A stretch of 64,000 bases of DNA from Scylla paramamosain. Lineage: Eukaryota; Arthropoda; Malacostraca; Decapoda; Portunidae. Positions within the stretch are counted from its first letter, which is position 1. The number at the start of each line of letters is the position of its first letter. Location: assembly GCF_035594125.1 (NCBI RefSeq), contig NC_087156.1, positions 12,854,806-12,918,805 of the forward strand, written 5' to 3'. Below, one piece after another: positions 1-12,386 of this stretch. The notes beneath the pieces are model-generated. The model was not told where the DNA came from, made no database searches, and saw only the letters and a program-made list of their open reading frames with translations. Position numbers and translations under genes: made by a program.

Positions 1-2392
1 AGATATATGATCAAAAACACTCAAAATACATGTTTTTGGTAATGTTATTATGTTCCACCATAAAGTGTATTTCGCATGCGTTTTAGTGTTTTGGTATATA
101 AGGAGCTCAAAAACACTTAAAGGCAAGTTCTTATTAAAAATTGGTTTTATTCCAATGTAATGTGCTTGCCCTGCTTTTCAGTGCTTCTTTGCCTAACACG
201 CTCAAAAACACTCAAAAACATTTTTCTAGTAATGTCATTTTTTTCCCACATAAAGCTGGTTTCGCATGCAATTTGGGGTTTTGGTAACTAAGAATGTGAA
301 AAGCACTCAAAATACACACATTTAGTAAGATTCTTCTGTTTCTCAATTAAGAGTGTTGTTCATGAGTTTCAGCATTTTGATATCTATGAAAATTCTTTAT
401 ATACACTAGTTTTTGCTTTTTTTTGTCTTATGGTTCTTTTCAACCATAAAACACTCATTATACACTTTTCATGCAATGTCCTTTTTTTTCCCATTATAGA
501 GTGCTTTGCATCAATTTTTGTTTTTTTATAGGTAACAAGCTCAAAAGCACTCAAAATATACCTTTTTGGTAATGTTTTTCTATTTCTTTATATTGGTTTG
601 TTTGGATCCGTGTTACGTTTTTCTACGTAAAAAACTGAGAAGACACGTTTTCAGTAATTTTGTTTTGAATTCCTATATAGAGTGAGTTCCTTATTATTTA
701 TTGTTTTGGTGCCTAACATGCTGAACAACACTCAAAAGAGAGATTTCTGATAAGGTCGATTAATTTCCTCATATAGGAGGCTTTGCATGCACTTTAGGAT
801 TTGGTATATAAAAAATCTAAAATTAACTTTTTTGGTAATATTCTTTTATCACATAATTGCCCTGAATTTTTCCAGAATTTTGTCATCTCGGTACCTATGA
901 AGATGAGTAACAAAAAAAAATCCTATTTATTTCATTTTTTTATTTTTTATTTTCTAAATAAAGATCGTTATTTGTGAGTTTAATCTTTCTGGTACTTGAG
1001 GAACTTATAAAAATACTCATAATACACGTTTCTCGTATTGTCCTTTTGTTTCCCAAACATAATGTTCTTTGCATGTACTTAAGCGTTTTTATAGATAACA
1101 TGATCAAAAACACTCAAAATACATGTTTTTGGTAATGTTATTCTGTTTCTCCATGATGTTTATTTTTCATGCGTTTTGGCGGTTTGGTATATAAGGGGTT
1201 AAAAAACACTTAAAGGCAAATTCTTCGTACAAATTGGATTTATTCTCATGTAATGTGATCGTTCTGCTTTTTAGTGCTTTGTTGTATATCACGCTCAAAT
1301 ACACTCAAAAGACACTTTTCTGGTAATGTCATTTTTTTTCTCAAATGAAACTAGTTTCGCATGTATTTTTGCAATTTTGTAAATAAGAATGTTAAAACAC
1401 TTAAAATACACAATTTGGTAAGGTAGTTGTGTTTATTGATTAAAAGTGTTATTCATGCATTTCATCATTTTGGTATGTAAAAATTTCTCTATATACACGA
1501 GTTTTTGCGTTTATTGCCTTGTGGTTCTTTTAAAACTATAAAACACTTATTATACACGTTTCTCGTAATGTCCTTTTGTTTCCTAATATAGAGTGCTTTA
1601 CATCCATTTTTGCATTTTTTTTAGGTAATAAGCTCAAAAACACTCAAAGAATATCTTTTTCGTAATATTCTATTTCTTCATATAGGATGATTTTATATCC
1701 GCTTTAGCGTTTTTCTACGTAAAACACTGAAAAGACACGTTTTCAGTAATTTGTTTTGGATTCACATATTGACTGATTTTCATATTATTTATCGTATTGG
1801 TGCCTAACATGCTGAAAAACATTGAAAAGACAGGTTTCTGGTAAAGTCGTTTAACTTCCCTATATAGGTGGCTTTGCATGCACTTTCAGAAAAAAAAAGC
1901 TATGATTAACTTTCATGATAATGTTTTTTTTTTCACATAAATTCCATGAATTTTGGCAGAATTTTGGCAATTCGGTACCTATGAATATGAAAAACAAAAA
2001 AAAAATTTTTTTTTTATTTATTTATTTATATTTTTTCTAAAGAGTGTTATTTGTGGGTTTTAGCATTTTTGGTAGTGAAGGAATTTAAAAATCACTCATA
2101 ATACACGTTTTTCGTAATGTTCTTTCGTTTCCCAAACATAAGGTTCTGGGCATATATTTAAGCGTTTTTTTTTAGATAACTTGATCAAAAACACTCAAAA
2201 TACATGTATTTGGTAATGTTATTCTGTTTTTCCATAAAATGTATTTTGCATGCGTTTTAGCGTTTTGGTATGTAAGGAGCTCAAAAACACTTAAAGGCTA
2301 ATTCTTGGTAAAATGTGGTTTAATTCCCATGTAATGTGATTGCCCTGGCTTTTAGTGCTTTATTGCGTAACACGCTCAAAAACACTGAAAAG

Positions 2393-2702
2393 ACATGCAA
2401 AGCCTCCCATATGAGGAAATTAAAGATGTTACCAGAAATCTGTCTTTTGAGTGTTTTGCAGCATGTTAGGCACCAAAAGCATAAATAATAAGGAACTCAC
2501 TCTATTTGGGATTCCAAAAGAAAATTACTGAAAACGTGTCTTCTCAGTGTTTTACGTAGAAAACATTGCAAGAAAAATGTATAATGAATGTTTTATAATT
2601 CAAAAAATCCACAAGGCAAAAAACGCAAAAACTCGTGTAAATCCTGAAACTCATGAATAACTCTTTTAATAGAGAAACAGAGCAACATTAATAAATGCGT
2701 GT
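2393..2702 (-). repeat. Local inversion inside HOR variant d (C1 copy)
   Basis: Forward subunit 3 breaks off after GAAAAGAC. The following 310 bp read as the reverse complement of subunits 8, 7, 5 and 4 (for example ATGCAAAGCC is the reverse of GGCTTTGCAT). Forward subunit 2 resumes at CAAAAACACT near 2703. Two internal deletions are visible against the C3 copy: about 166 bp around 2562-2572, and about 30 bp near 2638. Corresponding inversions lie at 20802-21277, 44350-44658 and 47961-48269. Confidence 0.88.
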
Positions 2703-5700
2703 CAAAAACACTATAAGGCAAGTTCTTCGTAAAAGTTGGTTTTATTCCCATGTAATGTGATTGCCCTGCTTTTTAGTGCTTTATTGCCTAACACGCTCAA
2801 AAACAGTCAGACGCTTTTCTGGTAATGTCATTTTTTTCCCATATAAAGCTAGTTTCGCATGGAATTTGGGGTTTTGGTAACTAAGAATGTAAAAAAACAT
2901 TCAAAATACACGCAATTAGTAAGGTTGTTCTGTTTCTTGATTAAGAGTGTTATTCATGAGTTTCAGTATTTTGGTATCTTAGAAACTTCTCCATACAGTC
3001 GAGTTTTTGCTTTTTTTGCCTTGTGATTCTGGTGAACTATAAAACACTCATTATACACGTTTCTCATTATGTCCTTTTTTTTCCTTATATAGAGTGCTTT
3101 GCATCCATTTTCGAGTTTCTTTTCATGTAACAAGCTCAAAAACACACAAAATATACTTTTTTGGTAATGTTATTCTATTCCTTCATATTGGTTGGTGTGC
3201 CTCCGTTTTAGCGTATTTCTACGTAAATCTTTTAAAAGACACGTTTTCAGGAATTTTGTTTTGAATTTCCATATAGAGTGACTCATATTATTTATCGTTT
3301 TGGTGCACATGCTTTTTGGTGCCTTTTGCTTTCCAATATAGAGTGCTTTTCATTCATTTTCGCGTTTTTTGTAGGTAACAATTTCAATAACACTCAAAAT
3401 ATAACTTTTTTGTAATGTTATTCTATTTCTTCATTTTGGTTAGTTTGCATCCGTTTTAGCGTTTTGTACGTAAAACACCGAAAAGACACGTTTTCAGTAA
3501 TTTTGTTTTGTATTCCCATATAGATTGACTTCCTTGGGTTTTATCATGTTGGTTCCTAACATGCTTAAAAACACTCATAAGACAGTTTTCTGGCAAAGAC
3601 GTTTAATTTCCCCATATAGGTGGCTTTGCATGCACTTTAGGGGTTTTATACATGACAGTCCGAAAAAAAAGTTAAATTTAACTTTTTTGATAATGTTCTT
3701 ATTTCATATAATTTCCTGAACTTTGCCCGAATTTTGGCACCTCGTTACCTGTGAAGATGAATAAGAATGAAAAAAAAAGCGTATTTTTTTTTTTTCTCAA
3801 TAAAGAGTGTAATTTGTGTCTTTTAGCTTTTTCGTACTTAATGAACTTAAAAACACTCATATTACACGTTTCTCGTAATGTCCTTTCATTTCCCAAAAAT
3901 ACTGTTCTTTGCATATATTTAAGCGTTATTATTGGTAACATGATCAAAAACACTCAAAATACATGTTTTTGGTAATGTTATTGTGTTTCACTATCAAGTG
4001 TATTTTGCATGCGTTTTAATGTTTTAGTATATAAGAAGCTCAAATACACTTAAAGGTAAGTTCTTTTTAAAAATCGGTTTTATTCCAATGTAATGTGATT
4101 ACCCTGCTTTTTAGTGCTTTATTGCCTAACACGCTCAAAAACACTCAAAAGACATTTTTCAGGTAATGTCACTTTTTTCCCAGAAAAAAGCTGGTTTTGC
4201 ATGATATTTGGGGTTTTGGTAACTAAGGATGTGAAAAGCACTCAAAATACACGCATTTTGTAAGATTGTTCTGTTTTTCAATTAAGAGTGTTGTTCCAGA
4301 GTTTCAGCATTTTGGAATGTAAGAAATTTCTCAATATACACGAGTTTTTGCGTTTTTTGGCTTGTAGTTCTTGTGAAACTATAAAACACTCATTATAAAC
4401 GTTTCTCGTAATGTCCTTTTGCTTCCCAATATAGAGTACTTTTCATCCATTTTTGCGTTTTTTGTAGGTAACAATTTCAAAAGCACTTAAAATATATCTT
4501 TTTTGGTAATGTTATTTTATTTCTTCATATTGGTTGGTTTACATCCGTTTTAGCGTTTTTTCTCCGTAAACACCGAAAAGACACGTTTTTAGTAATTTTG
4601 TTTTGGAATCCCATATAGATTGACTTCCATGTTATTTATTGTGTTGGTTCCTAACATGCTGAAAAACACTCATATGACCGTTTTCTGGCAAAGACGTTTA
4701 ATTTCCCCATATAGGTGGCTTTGCATGCACTTTATTGGTTTGGTACATAACAGTTCGAAAAAAAAGCTAAATTTAACTTTTTTGTTAATGTTCTTATTTC
4801 ACATAATTTCCTGAAATTTGCCCGAATTTTGGCATTTCGTTACCTGTGAAGACTAATAAGAAAGAAAAAAAAATACTGTATTTTTTTTTTTATTTATTTA
4901 TCGTTTCTCAATAAAGAGTGTTATTTGTGGCTTTTAGCTTTTTGGTAATTAATGAACTTAAAAACACTCATAATACTCGTTTCTCGTAATCTCCTTTCGC
5001 TTCCCAAAAATAGTGTTATTTGCATGTATTTAAGCGTTTTTATTGGTAACATGACCAAAAACACTCAAAATACATGTTTTTGATAATGTTATTCTGTTTC
5101 ACAATAAAGAGTGTTTTGCATGCGTTTTAGTGTTTTGGTATAGAAGGAGCTCAAAAACACTTAAAGGCAAGTTTTTGGTAAAATTTCGTTTTCCTCCAAT
5201 GTAATATGATTGCCCTCCTTTTTATTGCTTTATTTTCTATAACGCTCAAAAACACTCAAAAGACACTTTTCTGATAAAGCCTTTTTTTTCCAACAAACCT
5301 ATTTTCGCATGCAATTTGGGGTTTTGCTAACTAAGAAAGTGAGAAGCACTCAAAATACACGTATTTATTAAGGCTGTTCTGTTTCTCAATTAGGAGTGTT
5401 ATTGTTATACATGAGTTTTAGCATTTTTGTATCTAGTAAACCTCTCCATATACACGAGATTTTGCGTTTTTTGCCTCGTGGTTCTTTTGAACTATAAAAC
5501 ACTCATTATACACTTTTCTTGAAATGTCCTTTTTTTTCCCAATATAGAGTGCTTTGCATCTATTTTCGCGTTTTTTGTAGGTAACATGCTCAAAAACACT
5601 CAAAATATACCTTTTTATTAACGTTTTTCTGTTTCTTGATATTGGTTGCTTTCAATCCGTCTCAGCGTTTTTCTACGTAAAACACTGAGAAGACACGTTG

Positions 5701-6668
5701 TCAGTAGCTTTTTTTTAAATTCCCATATAGAGTGAGCTCCTTATTATTTATTGTTTTGGTGCCTAACATGCTAAAAACACTCAAAACACATATTTCTGGT
5801 AAGGTCGTTTAATTTCCTCATATAGGAGTCTTTGGAAGCACTTTAAGGTTTGGTACATAACAGTCCGAAAAAAAAAACCGGAAATTAACTTTTTTGATAA
5901 TATTTTTTTTATTTTATGATTGCCCTGAATTTTCCCAGAATTTTGGCATCTCGGTACCTATGAATATTAATAACAAAAAAAAATTCCTATTTTTTTATAT
6001 TTTTATTTTTTATTTTTTAAATAAAGAGTGTTATTTGTGGGTTTTAGCTTTTTCGTACTTAAGGAACTTAAAAACACTCCTAATACACGTTTCTCGTAAT
6101 GTCCTTTTCTTTCCCAAACATAATGTTTTTTGCATGTAATTAAGCGTTTTTATAGATAACATGATCAAAAACACTCAAAATACATGTTTTTGGTAATGGT
6201 GTTCTGTTTCTCCATAAAGTTTGTTTTGTATGCGTTTTAGCGGTTTGGTATATAAGGACATGAAAAACACTTAAGGGCAAGTTTTTGGTATAAATTCGTG
6301 TTATTCCAATGTAATATAATTGCTCTACTTTTTAGTGCTTTATTGCCTATCACGCTCAAAAACACTTAAAAGACACTTTTCTGGTAATGTCATTTTTTTC
6401 TCACATAAAGGTGGTTTTGCATGCAATTTGGGGTGTTATTCATAAGTTTCAGCATTTTCGTATCTAGGAACCTTCTCCATATACATGAGTTTTTGTGTTT
6501 TTTCCCTTTTGGTTCTTTTGAACTATAAAAAAAGTTATTATACACTTTTCTTGCAAAGTCCTTTTGTTTTCAAATATAGAGTGCTTTGCATCAATTTTCG
6601 AGTTTTTTGTAGGTAACAAGCTCAAAAACACTCAAAATATACCTTTTTGGTAATGTTTTTCTATTTCT

Positions 6669-6730
6669 TGTACCTATGTACCTTTTTCTATTTCGTACCT
6701 TGTACCTTGTACCTTTTTTCTATTTCGGTA
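6669..6730 (+). repeat. GTACC-rich scrambled filler at a deletion (C1)
   Basis: Where C3 (23765-24085) and C5 (52190-52510) have normal subunits 6 to 9, C1 jumps from CTATTTCTTG straight to CGGTACCTATGAAGATG. The junction is filled by shuffled short pieces: TACCTATG, TACCTTTTTCTATTTCG and TACCTTG repeated. These pieces match the flanking GGTACCTATG and CTATTTCTTG motifs, as expected for template-switching repair. The HOR is shortened to about 768 bp. The same scar occurs reversed at 40328-40392. Confidence 0.82.
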
Positions 6731-7320
6731 CCTATGAAGATGAATAACAAAAAAAAAATCCTACTTTTTTTCTTACTTTTTTTTTCTAAATAAAGTGTTA
6801 TTTGTGGGTTTTAGCTTTTTGGTACTTAAGGAACTTAAAAACACTTATAATAGACATTTCTCGTAATGTCCTTTCGTTTCTTAAATATAAGTTTTTTTGC
6901 CTGTATTCAATCGTTTTTATAGATAACATGATCAAAAACACTCAAAATATATGTTTTTGGTAATTTTATTCTCTTTCCTATAAAAGGTGTTTTGCAGGCA
7001 TTTTAGCGTTTTGGTATGTAATTAGCTCAAAAACACTTAAAGGCAAGTTCTTGGTAAAAGTTGTTATTATTCCCATGTAATGTGATTCCTCTGCTTTTTA
7101 GTGCTTTATTACCTAACACGCTCAAAAACACTCAAAAGACACTTTTCTGGTAATATCATTTTTTTTTCCCACATAAAGCTAGTTTTGCATGGAATTTAGG
7201 GTTTTCGTAACTAAGAATGTGAAAAAAACTCAAAACACAGGCATTTAGTAAGGTTGTTCTATTTCTTAATTAAAATTGTTATTCATGAGTTTCAGCATTT
7301 TGGTATGTAAGAAACTTTTC

Positions 7321-7407
7321 TAATACAAATATTTGGTAAGGTATTTTTGTTTCAAAATTACAAGTGTTATTGATGAGTTTCAGCTTTTTGGTATGTAAGA
7401 AACTTCT
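7321..7407 (+). repeat. Variant-i hallmark: partial duplication of subunit 4
   Basis: Variant i carries an extra stretch of about 80 bp in which the subunit-4 half (ACACATTTGGTAAGG then TGAGTTTCAGC then GGTATGTAAGAAACTT) occurs twice in tandem. Equivalents lie at about 16390-16475 (C2), 24685-24770 (C3), 39655-39745 (C4, reversed) and 53115-53200 (C5). The same HOR also has a shortened subunit 7 (about 7660-7690 here). Presence at the matching place in all five blocks makes it a good positional marker for the super-repeat. Confidence 0.8.
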
Positions 7408-10400
7408 TTATGTACACGAGTTGTTGAGTATTTTACATTGTGGTTCTTGTCAAACTATAAAACAGTCATACACGTTTCTCGTAATGTCCTCTTCTTTGCC
7501 ATTATGAAGTGCTTTCCATCCATTTTTGCATTTTTTGTAGGTAACAAGCTCAAAAACACATCAAAATATATCTTTTTGGTAATGTTATTCTATTTCATCA
7601 CATTGGTTGGTTTGCATCCGTTTTAGCGTTTTTCTATGTAAATCACTGAAAAGACACGTTTTAAGTAATATTATTAAGATTACTGAAAAACACTCAAAAG
7701 ATAGGTTTCTGGTAAAGTTGTGTAATTTGTACATAACTCCGGAAAAAAATAAAATTATCTTTTATAATGACTTTTTTTTACAAAATTTCCATGAATTTTG
7801 CCAGAATTTTGGCATCTCGGTACCCATAAAGATGAATAACAATTTTTTTTTTCTCTTTATAAAGAGTTATTTGTGGGTTTTAGCTTTTTGGTAGTTAAGG
7901 AACTTAAAAACACTCATAATACACGATTCTCGTAATGTCCTTTCATTTACCAAACATAGGGTTCTTTACATGTATTTAGGCATTTTTATAGGTAACATGA
8001 TCAAAAACACTCAAAATACATGTTTCTGGTAATGTTATTCTGTTTTTCCATAAAGGGTGTTTGGATGCGTTTTAGCGTTTTGGTATGTAAGAAGCTCAAA
8101 AACACGTAAAGGCAGGTTCTTGGTAAAAGTTGGTTTTATTCCCATATAATGTGATTGCCCTCCTTTTTAGTTCTTTAGTGCCTATCACGCTCAAAAACAC
8201 TCAAATGACACTTTTTTGGTAATGTCATTTTTTCCCTCATAAAGCTAGTTTCGCATGCAATTTTTGGTTTTGGTAACTAAGAATGTGAAAAACACTCAAA
8301 ATACATGCATTTGGTAAGGATGTTTTGTATTCTTAATTAAGAGTGTTATTTCTGAGTTTCAGCATTTTGGTTTCTAAGAAACTTCTCCATATACACCGAG
8401 TTTTGCGATTTTTGCCTTGTGGCTGTTGTGAAACTATAAAACACTCATTATACACGTTTCTCGTAATGTAATTTTGTATCCCAATATAGAGTGCTTTCCA
8501 TCCATTTTCGCGTTTTTTGAAGATAAGAAGCTCATTACCTTTTTGGTAATGTTATTCTATTTCTCCATATTCGTTGGTTTGCATCCGAATTAGCGTTTTT
8601 CTACGTAAAACACTGAAAAGACACTTTTTCAGTAATTTTGTGATGGATTCCCACATTTAGTGACTTCCATATTATTTATCGTTTTGGTGCCTAACATGCT
8701 GAAAAAAAAAAACGACAAAAGACAGGTTTCTGGTAAAGTCGTTTAATTTCCCCATATAGGTGGCTTTGCATGCACTTTAGGGTTTGGTACATAACAGTCC
8801 GAAAAAAAGCTAAAATTAACTCTTTTTCATAATGTTCTTTTTTCACATAATTTCCATGAATTTTGGCAGAATTTTAGCATCTCGGTACCTATGAAGATGA
8901 ATAAAAAAAAACTTTTTTTTTTTTTTTCTCTATAAAGAGTGTTATTTCTGGGTTTTAGCTTTTTGGTACTTAAAGAACTTAAAAAAAACACTCATAATAC
9001 ACATTTCTTGAAATGTCCTTTCGTTTCCCAAACATAAGATTCTTTGCATGTATTTAAGCGTTTTTATAGGTAACATTATCAAAAACACTCAAAATACATG
9101 TTTTTGGTAATATTATTCTGTTTCTAAATAAAGGGTGTTTTGCAAGCGTTTTAGCGTTTTGGTATATAAGGAGCTCAAGAACACTTAGAAAAAACATTTG
9201 GTAAAAGTTGATTTTATTCCCATGTAATGTGTTTGCCCTGCTTTTTAGTGCTTTATTGCCTATCATGCTTAAAAAAAAAAAAAAACACTTAAAAGACACT
9301 TTTCTGGTAATGCCTTTTTTTTTTTTTTCCACATAAAGCTTTCATATATAATTTGGGATTTTGGTAACTAAGAATGTGAAAAACACTCAAAATACACGCA
9401 TTTGGTAAGGTTGTTCTTTTTCTCAATTAAGAGTGTTATTCAGGAGTTTCACCATTTTGTTATTTAAGAAACTTCTCCATATATACGAGTTTTTGCGTTT
9501 TTTGCCTTGTGCTTCTTGAGAATCTATAAAACACTCATTATACACGTTTCTCGTAATGTCCTTTTGTTAACCAATATATAGAGCTTTCCATCCATTTTCG
9601 CGTTTTTTTTTTTTTTTTGTAAAAAGCTCAAAATATACCTTTTTGGTAATGTTATTCTATTTTTTCATGTTGGCTGGTTTGCATCCGTTTTAGCATTTTT
9701 CTACTTAAAACACGGAAAAGACAGGTTTTCAGTAATTTGTTTTGGATTCCCAAATATAATGAATTCCATATTGTTAATTATTCTGGTGACTAACATGCTG
9801 AAAAACACTAGAAACACAGGTTTCTCGTAAAGTCGTTTAATTTCCCCATATAGTTGTCTTTGCATGCACTTTAGGGTTTTGTGCATAACAGTTTTTGTGC
9901 ATAAAAGGCTAAAATTAACTTTTTTCATAATGTTCTTTTTTCATATAATTTCCCTAAATTTTGCCAGAATTTTGTGATCTCGGTACCTATGAAGAAGAAT
10001 AAGAAAAAAAATTCCTATTTATTTATTTACTTTTTTTTTCTCTATAAAGAGGTTTTAGCTTTTTGGTACTTATGGAACTTAAAAAGACTCATAATACACG
10101 TTTCTCCTAATGTTCTTTCGTTTCCCAGACATACGGTTTTTTTGCATGTATGAAAACGTTATTAGAGGTAACATGATCAAAAACTCTCAAAATACATGTT
10201 TTTCGTAATGTTAATCTGTTTCTCAATGAAGGGTATTTTGCATGCGTTTTAGTGTTTTGGTATATAAGGAGCTCAAAAACACTTAAAGGCAAGTTCTTGG
10301 TAAAAAATGGTTTTATTCCCATGTAATGTGATTGCCCTCCTTTTCTACTGCTTTATTGCCTAACATGCTCAAAAACACTCAAAAGACACTTTTCTGGTAA

Positions 10401-11291
10401 TGTCATTTTTTTACCACATAAAGCTAGTTTTGCATGGAATTTGGGGTTTTGGTAACTAAGAATGTGAAAAACAGTCAAAATACACGCATATCGTAAGGTT
10501 GTTCTGTATTCTCAATTAAGAGTGTTATTCCTGAGTTTCAGCATTTTGGTATCTAAGAAACTTATCCATATACACGAGTTTTTGCGTTTTTTGCCTTGTG
10601 GTGCTTGTGAAACTATAAAATACTCATTATACAAGTTTTTCGTAATGTCCTTTTCTATCTCAATATAGAGTGCTTTCTATCCATTTTCGCTTTCTTTTGT
10701 AGATAAGAAGCTCAAAAACACTGAATATATACCTGTTTTGGTAATGTTATTCTACTTTTTCATATTCACTGGTTTGCATTCGTTTAGCGTTTTTCTACGT
10801 AAAACACTGAAAAGACACTTTTTCAGCAATTTTTTTGATGGATTCCCATATTGAGTTACTTCCATATTATATATATCGTTTTCGTGCCTAACATACTGAA
10901 AAACACTCAAAAGACAGGTATCTGGTAAAGTCGTTTAATTTCCCCATATAGATGGCTTTCCATGCACTTTACGGTTTGGTACATAACAGTCCGAAAAAAA
11001 AACTAAAATTAAATTTTTTTCATAATTTTCTTTTTTCACATAATTTTCCTGAATTTTGCAAGAATTTTGGCATCTTGGTACCTAAGAAGATGAATAACAA
11101 AAAAAATAAATTCCTTTCTTTTTATTTTATTTATTTATTTTTTTCTATAAACAGTGTTATTTATGGGTTTTAGCTAAATGGTACTTAAAGAACTTAAAAA
11201 CACTCGTAATACATGTTTCTCAAAATGTCCTTTAATTTCCCAAACATAAGGTTCTTTGCATGTATTTAAGCATTTTTATAGGTAACATGAT

Positions 11292-12386
11292 CAAAAAAAC
11301 TCAAAATACATGTTTTTGGTAATGTTATTCTGTTTCTCCATAAAGGGTGTTTTGCATTCGTTTTAGCGTTTTGGTATATAAGGAGCTCAAAAACACTTAA
11401 AGGCAAGTTCTTAGTAAAAGTTAGTTTTATTCCCATGTAATGTGATTGCCCTGCTTTTTAGTGCTTTATTGCCTATCATCCTAAAAAAAATACTTAAAAG
11501 ATACTTTTCTGGTAATGTCATTTTTTTCCCACATAAAGCTACTTTCACTTAAAATTCAGGGTTTTGGTAACTAAGAATGTGAAAAACACTGAAAATACAC
11601 GCATTTGGTAAGATTGTTCTGTTTCTCAATTTAGAGTGTTATTCAGGAGTTTCAGCATTTTGGTATCTAAAAAACTTCTCCATATATATGATTTTTTGCG
11701 TTTTTTGCCTTGTGATTCTTGAGAATCTAAAAAACACTCATTATACACGTTTTCGTAATGTCCTTTTGTTAACCAATACAGAGAGCTTTCCATCCATTTT
11801 CGCGTTTTTTTGTAAGTAAAAAGCTAAAAAAACACTCAAATTATACCTTTTTGGTAATCTTATTCTATTTCCTTATATTGGTTGGTTTGCATCCGTTTTA
11901 GCGTTTTTCTACGTAAAACACGAGATAGACACGTTTAAAGTAATTTTGTTTTGGATTCCCACATAGATTGACTTCAATATTATTTATTGTTTTGGTGACT
12001 AACATGCACAAAAACACTAGAAACACAGGTTTCTCGTAAAGTCGTTTAATTTCTCCATATAATTGGCTTTGCATGTACTTCATGGTTTGGTACATAATAG
12101 TCCGAAAAAAAGCTAAAATTAACATTTTTGATAATGTTCTTTTTACACATAATTTCCCTGAATTTTGCTAGAATTTTGGCATCTCAGTACCTATGAAGAA
12201 GAATAACAAAAAAAAAAATCCTATTTTTTAATTATTTCTTTATTTTTTTTTTTATAAAGAGGTTTTAGCTTCTTCGTACTTATGGAACTTAAAAACACGC
12301 ATAATACACGTTTTTGGTAATGTCCTTTCATTTCCCAGACATAGGTTTCTTTGCATGTATTTAAGCGTTTTTAGAGGTAACATGAT
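11292..12386 (+). repeat. Reference HOR unit (variant m), 1,095 bp, ten subunits
   Basis: A clean example of the tier-2 repeat. Subunits start at 11292, 11388, 11483, 11582, 11730, 11826, 11915, 12009, 12115 and 12291, with lengths 96, 95, 99, 148, 96, 89, 94, 106, 176 and 96 bp. Subunits 1-3, 5-8 and 10 each begin with an A-rich box (AAAAACACTC type), followed by a GTAATGT-like box and a TTTGCAT...TTTTAGCG...GGTA half. Subunit 4 is one full subunit plus about half of another. Subunit 9 is two diverged subunits joined at an A-tract/T-tract (about 12205-12255), with a GGTACC-like motif just before it in most copies. Counting the fusions, the HOR is about 11.5 basic subunits. The next unit starts at 12387 with the same subunit order. 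Confidence 0.88.
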
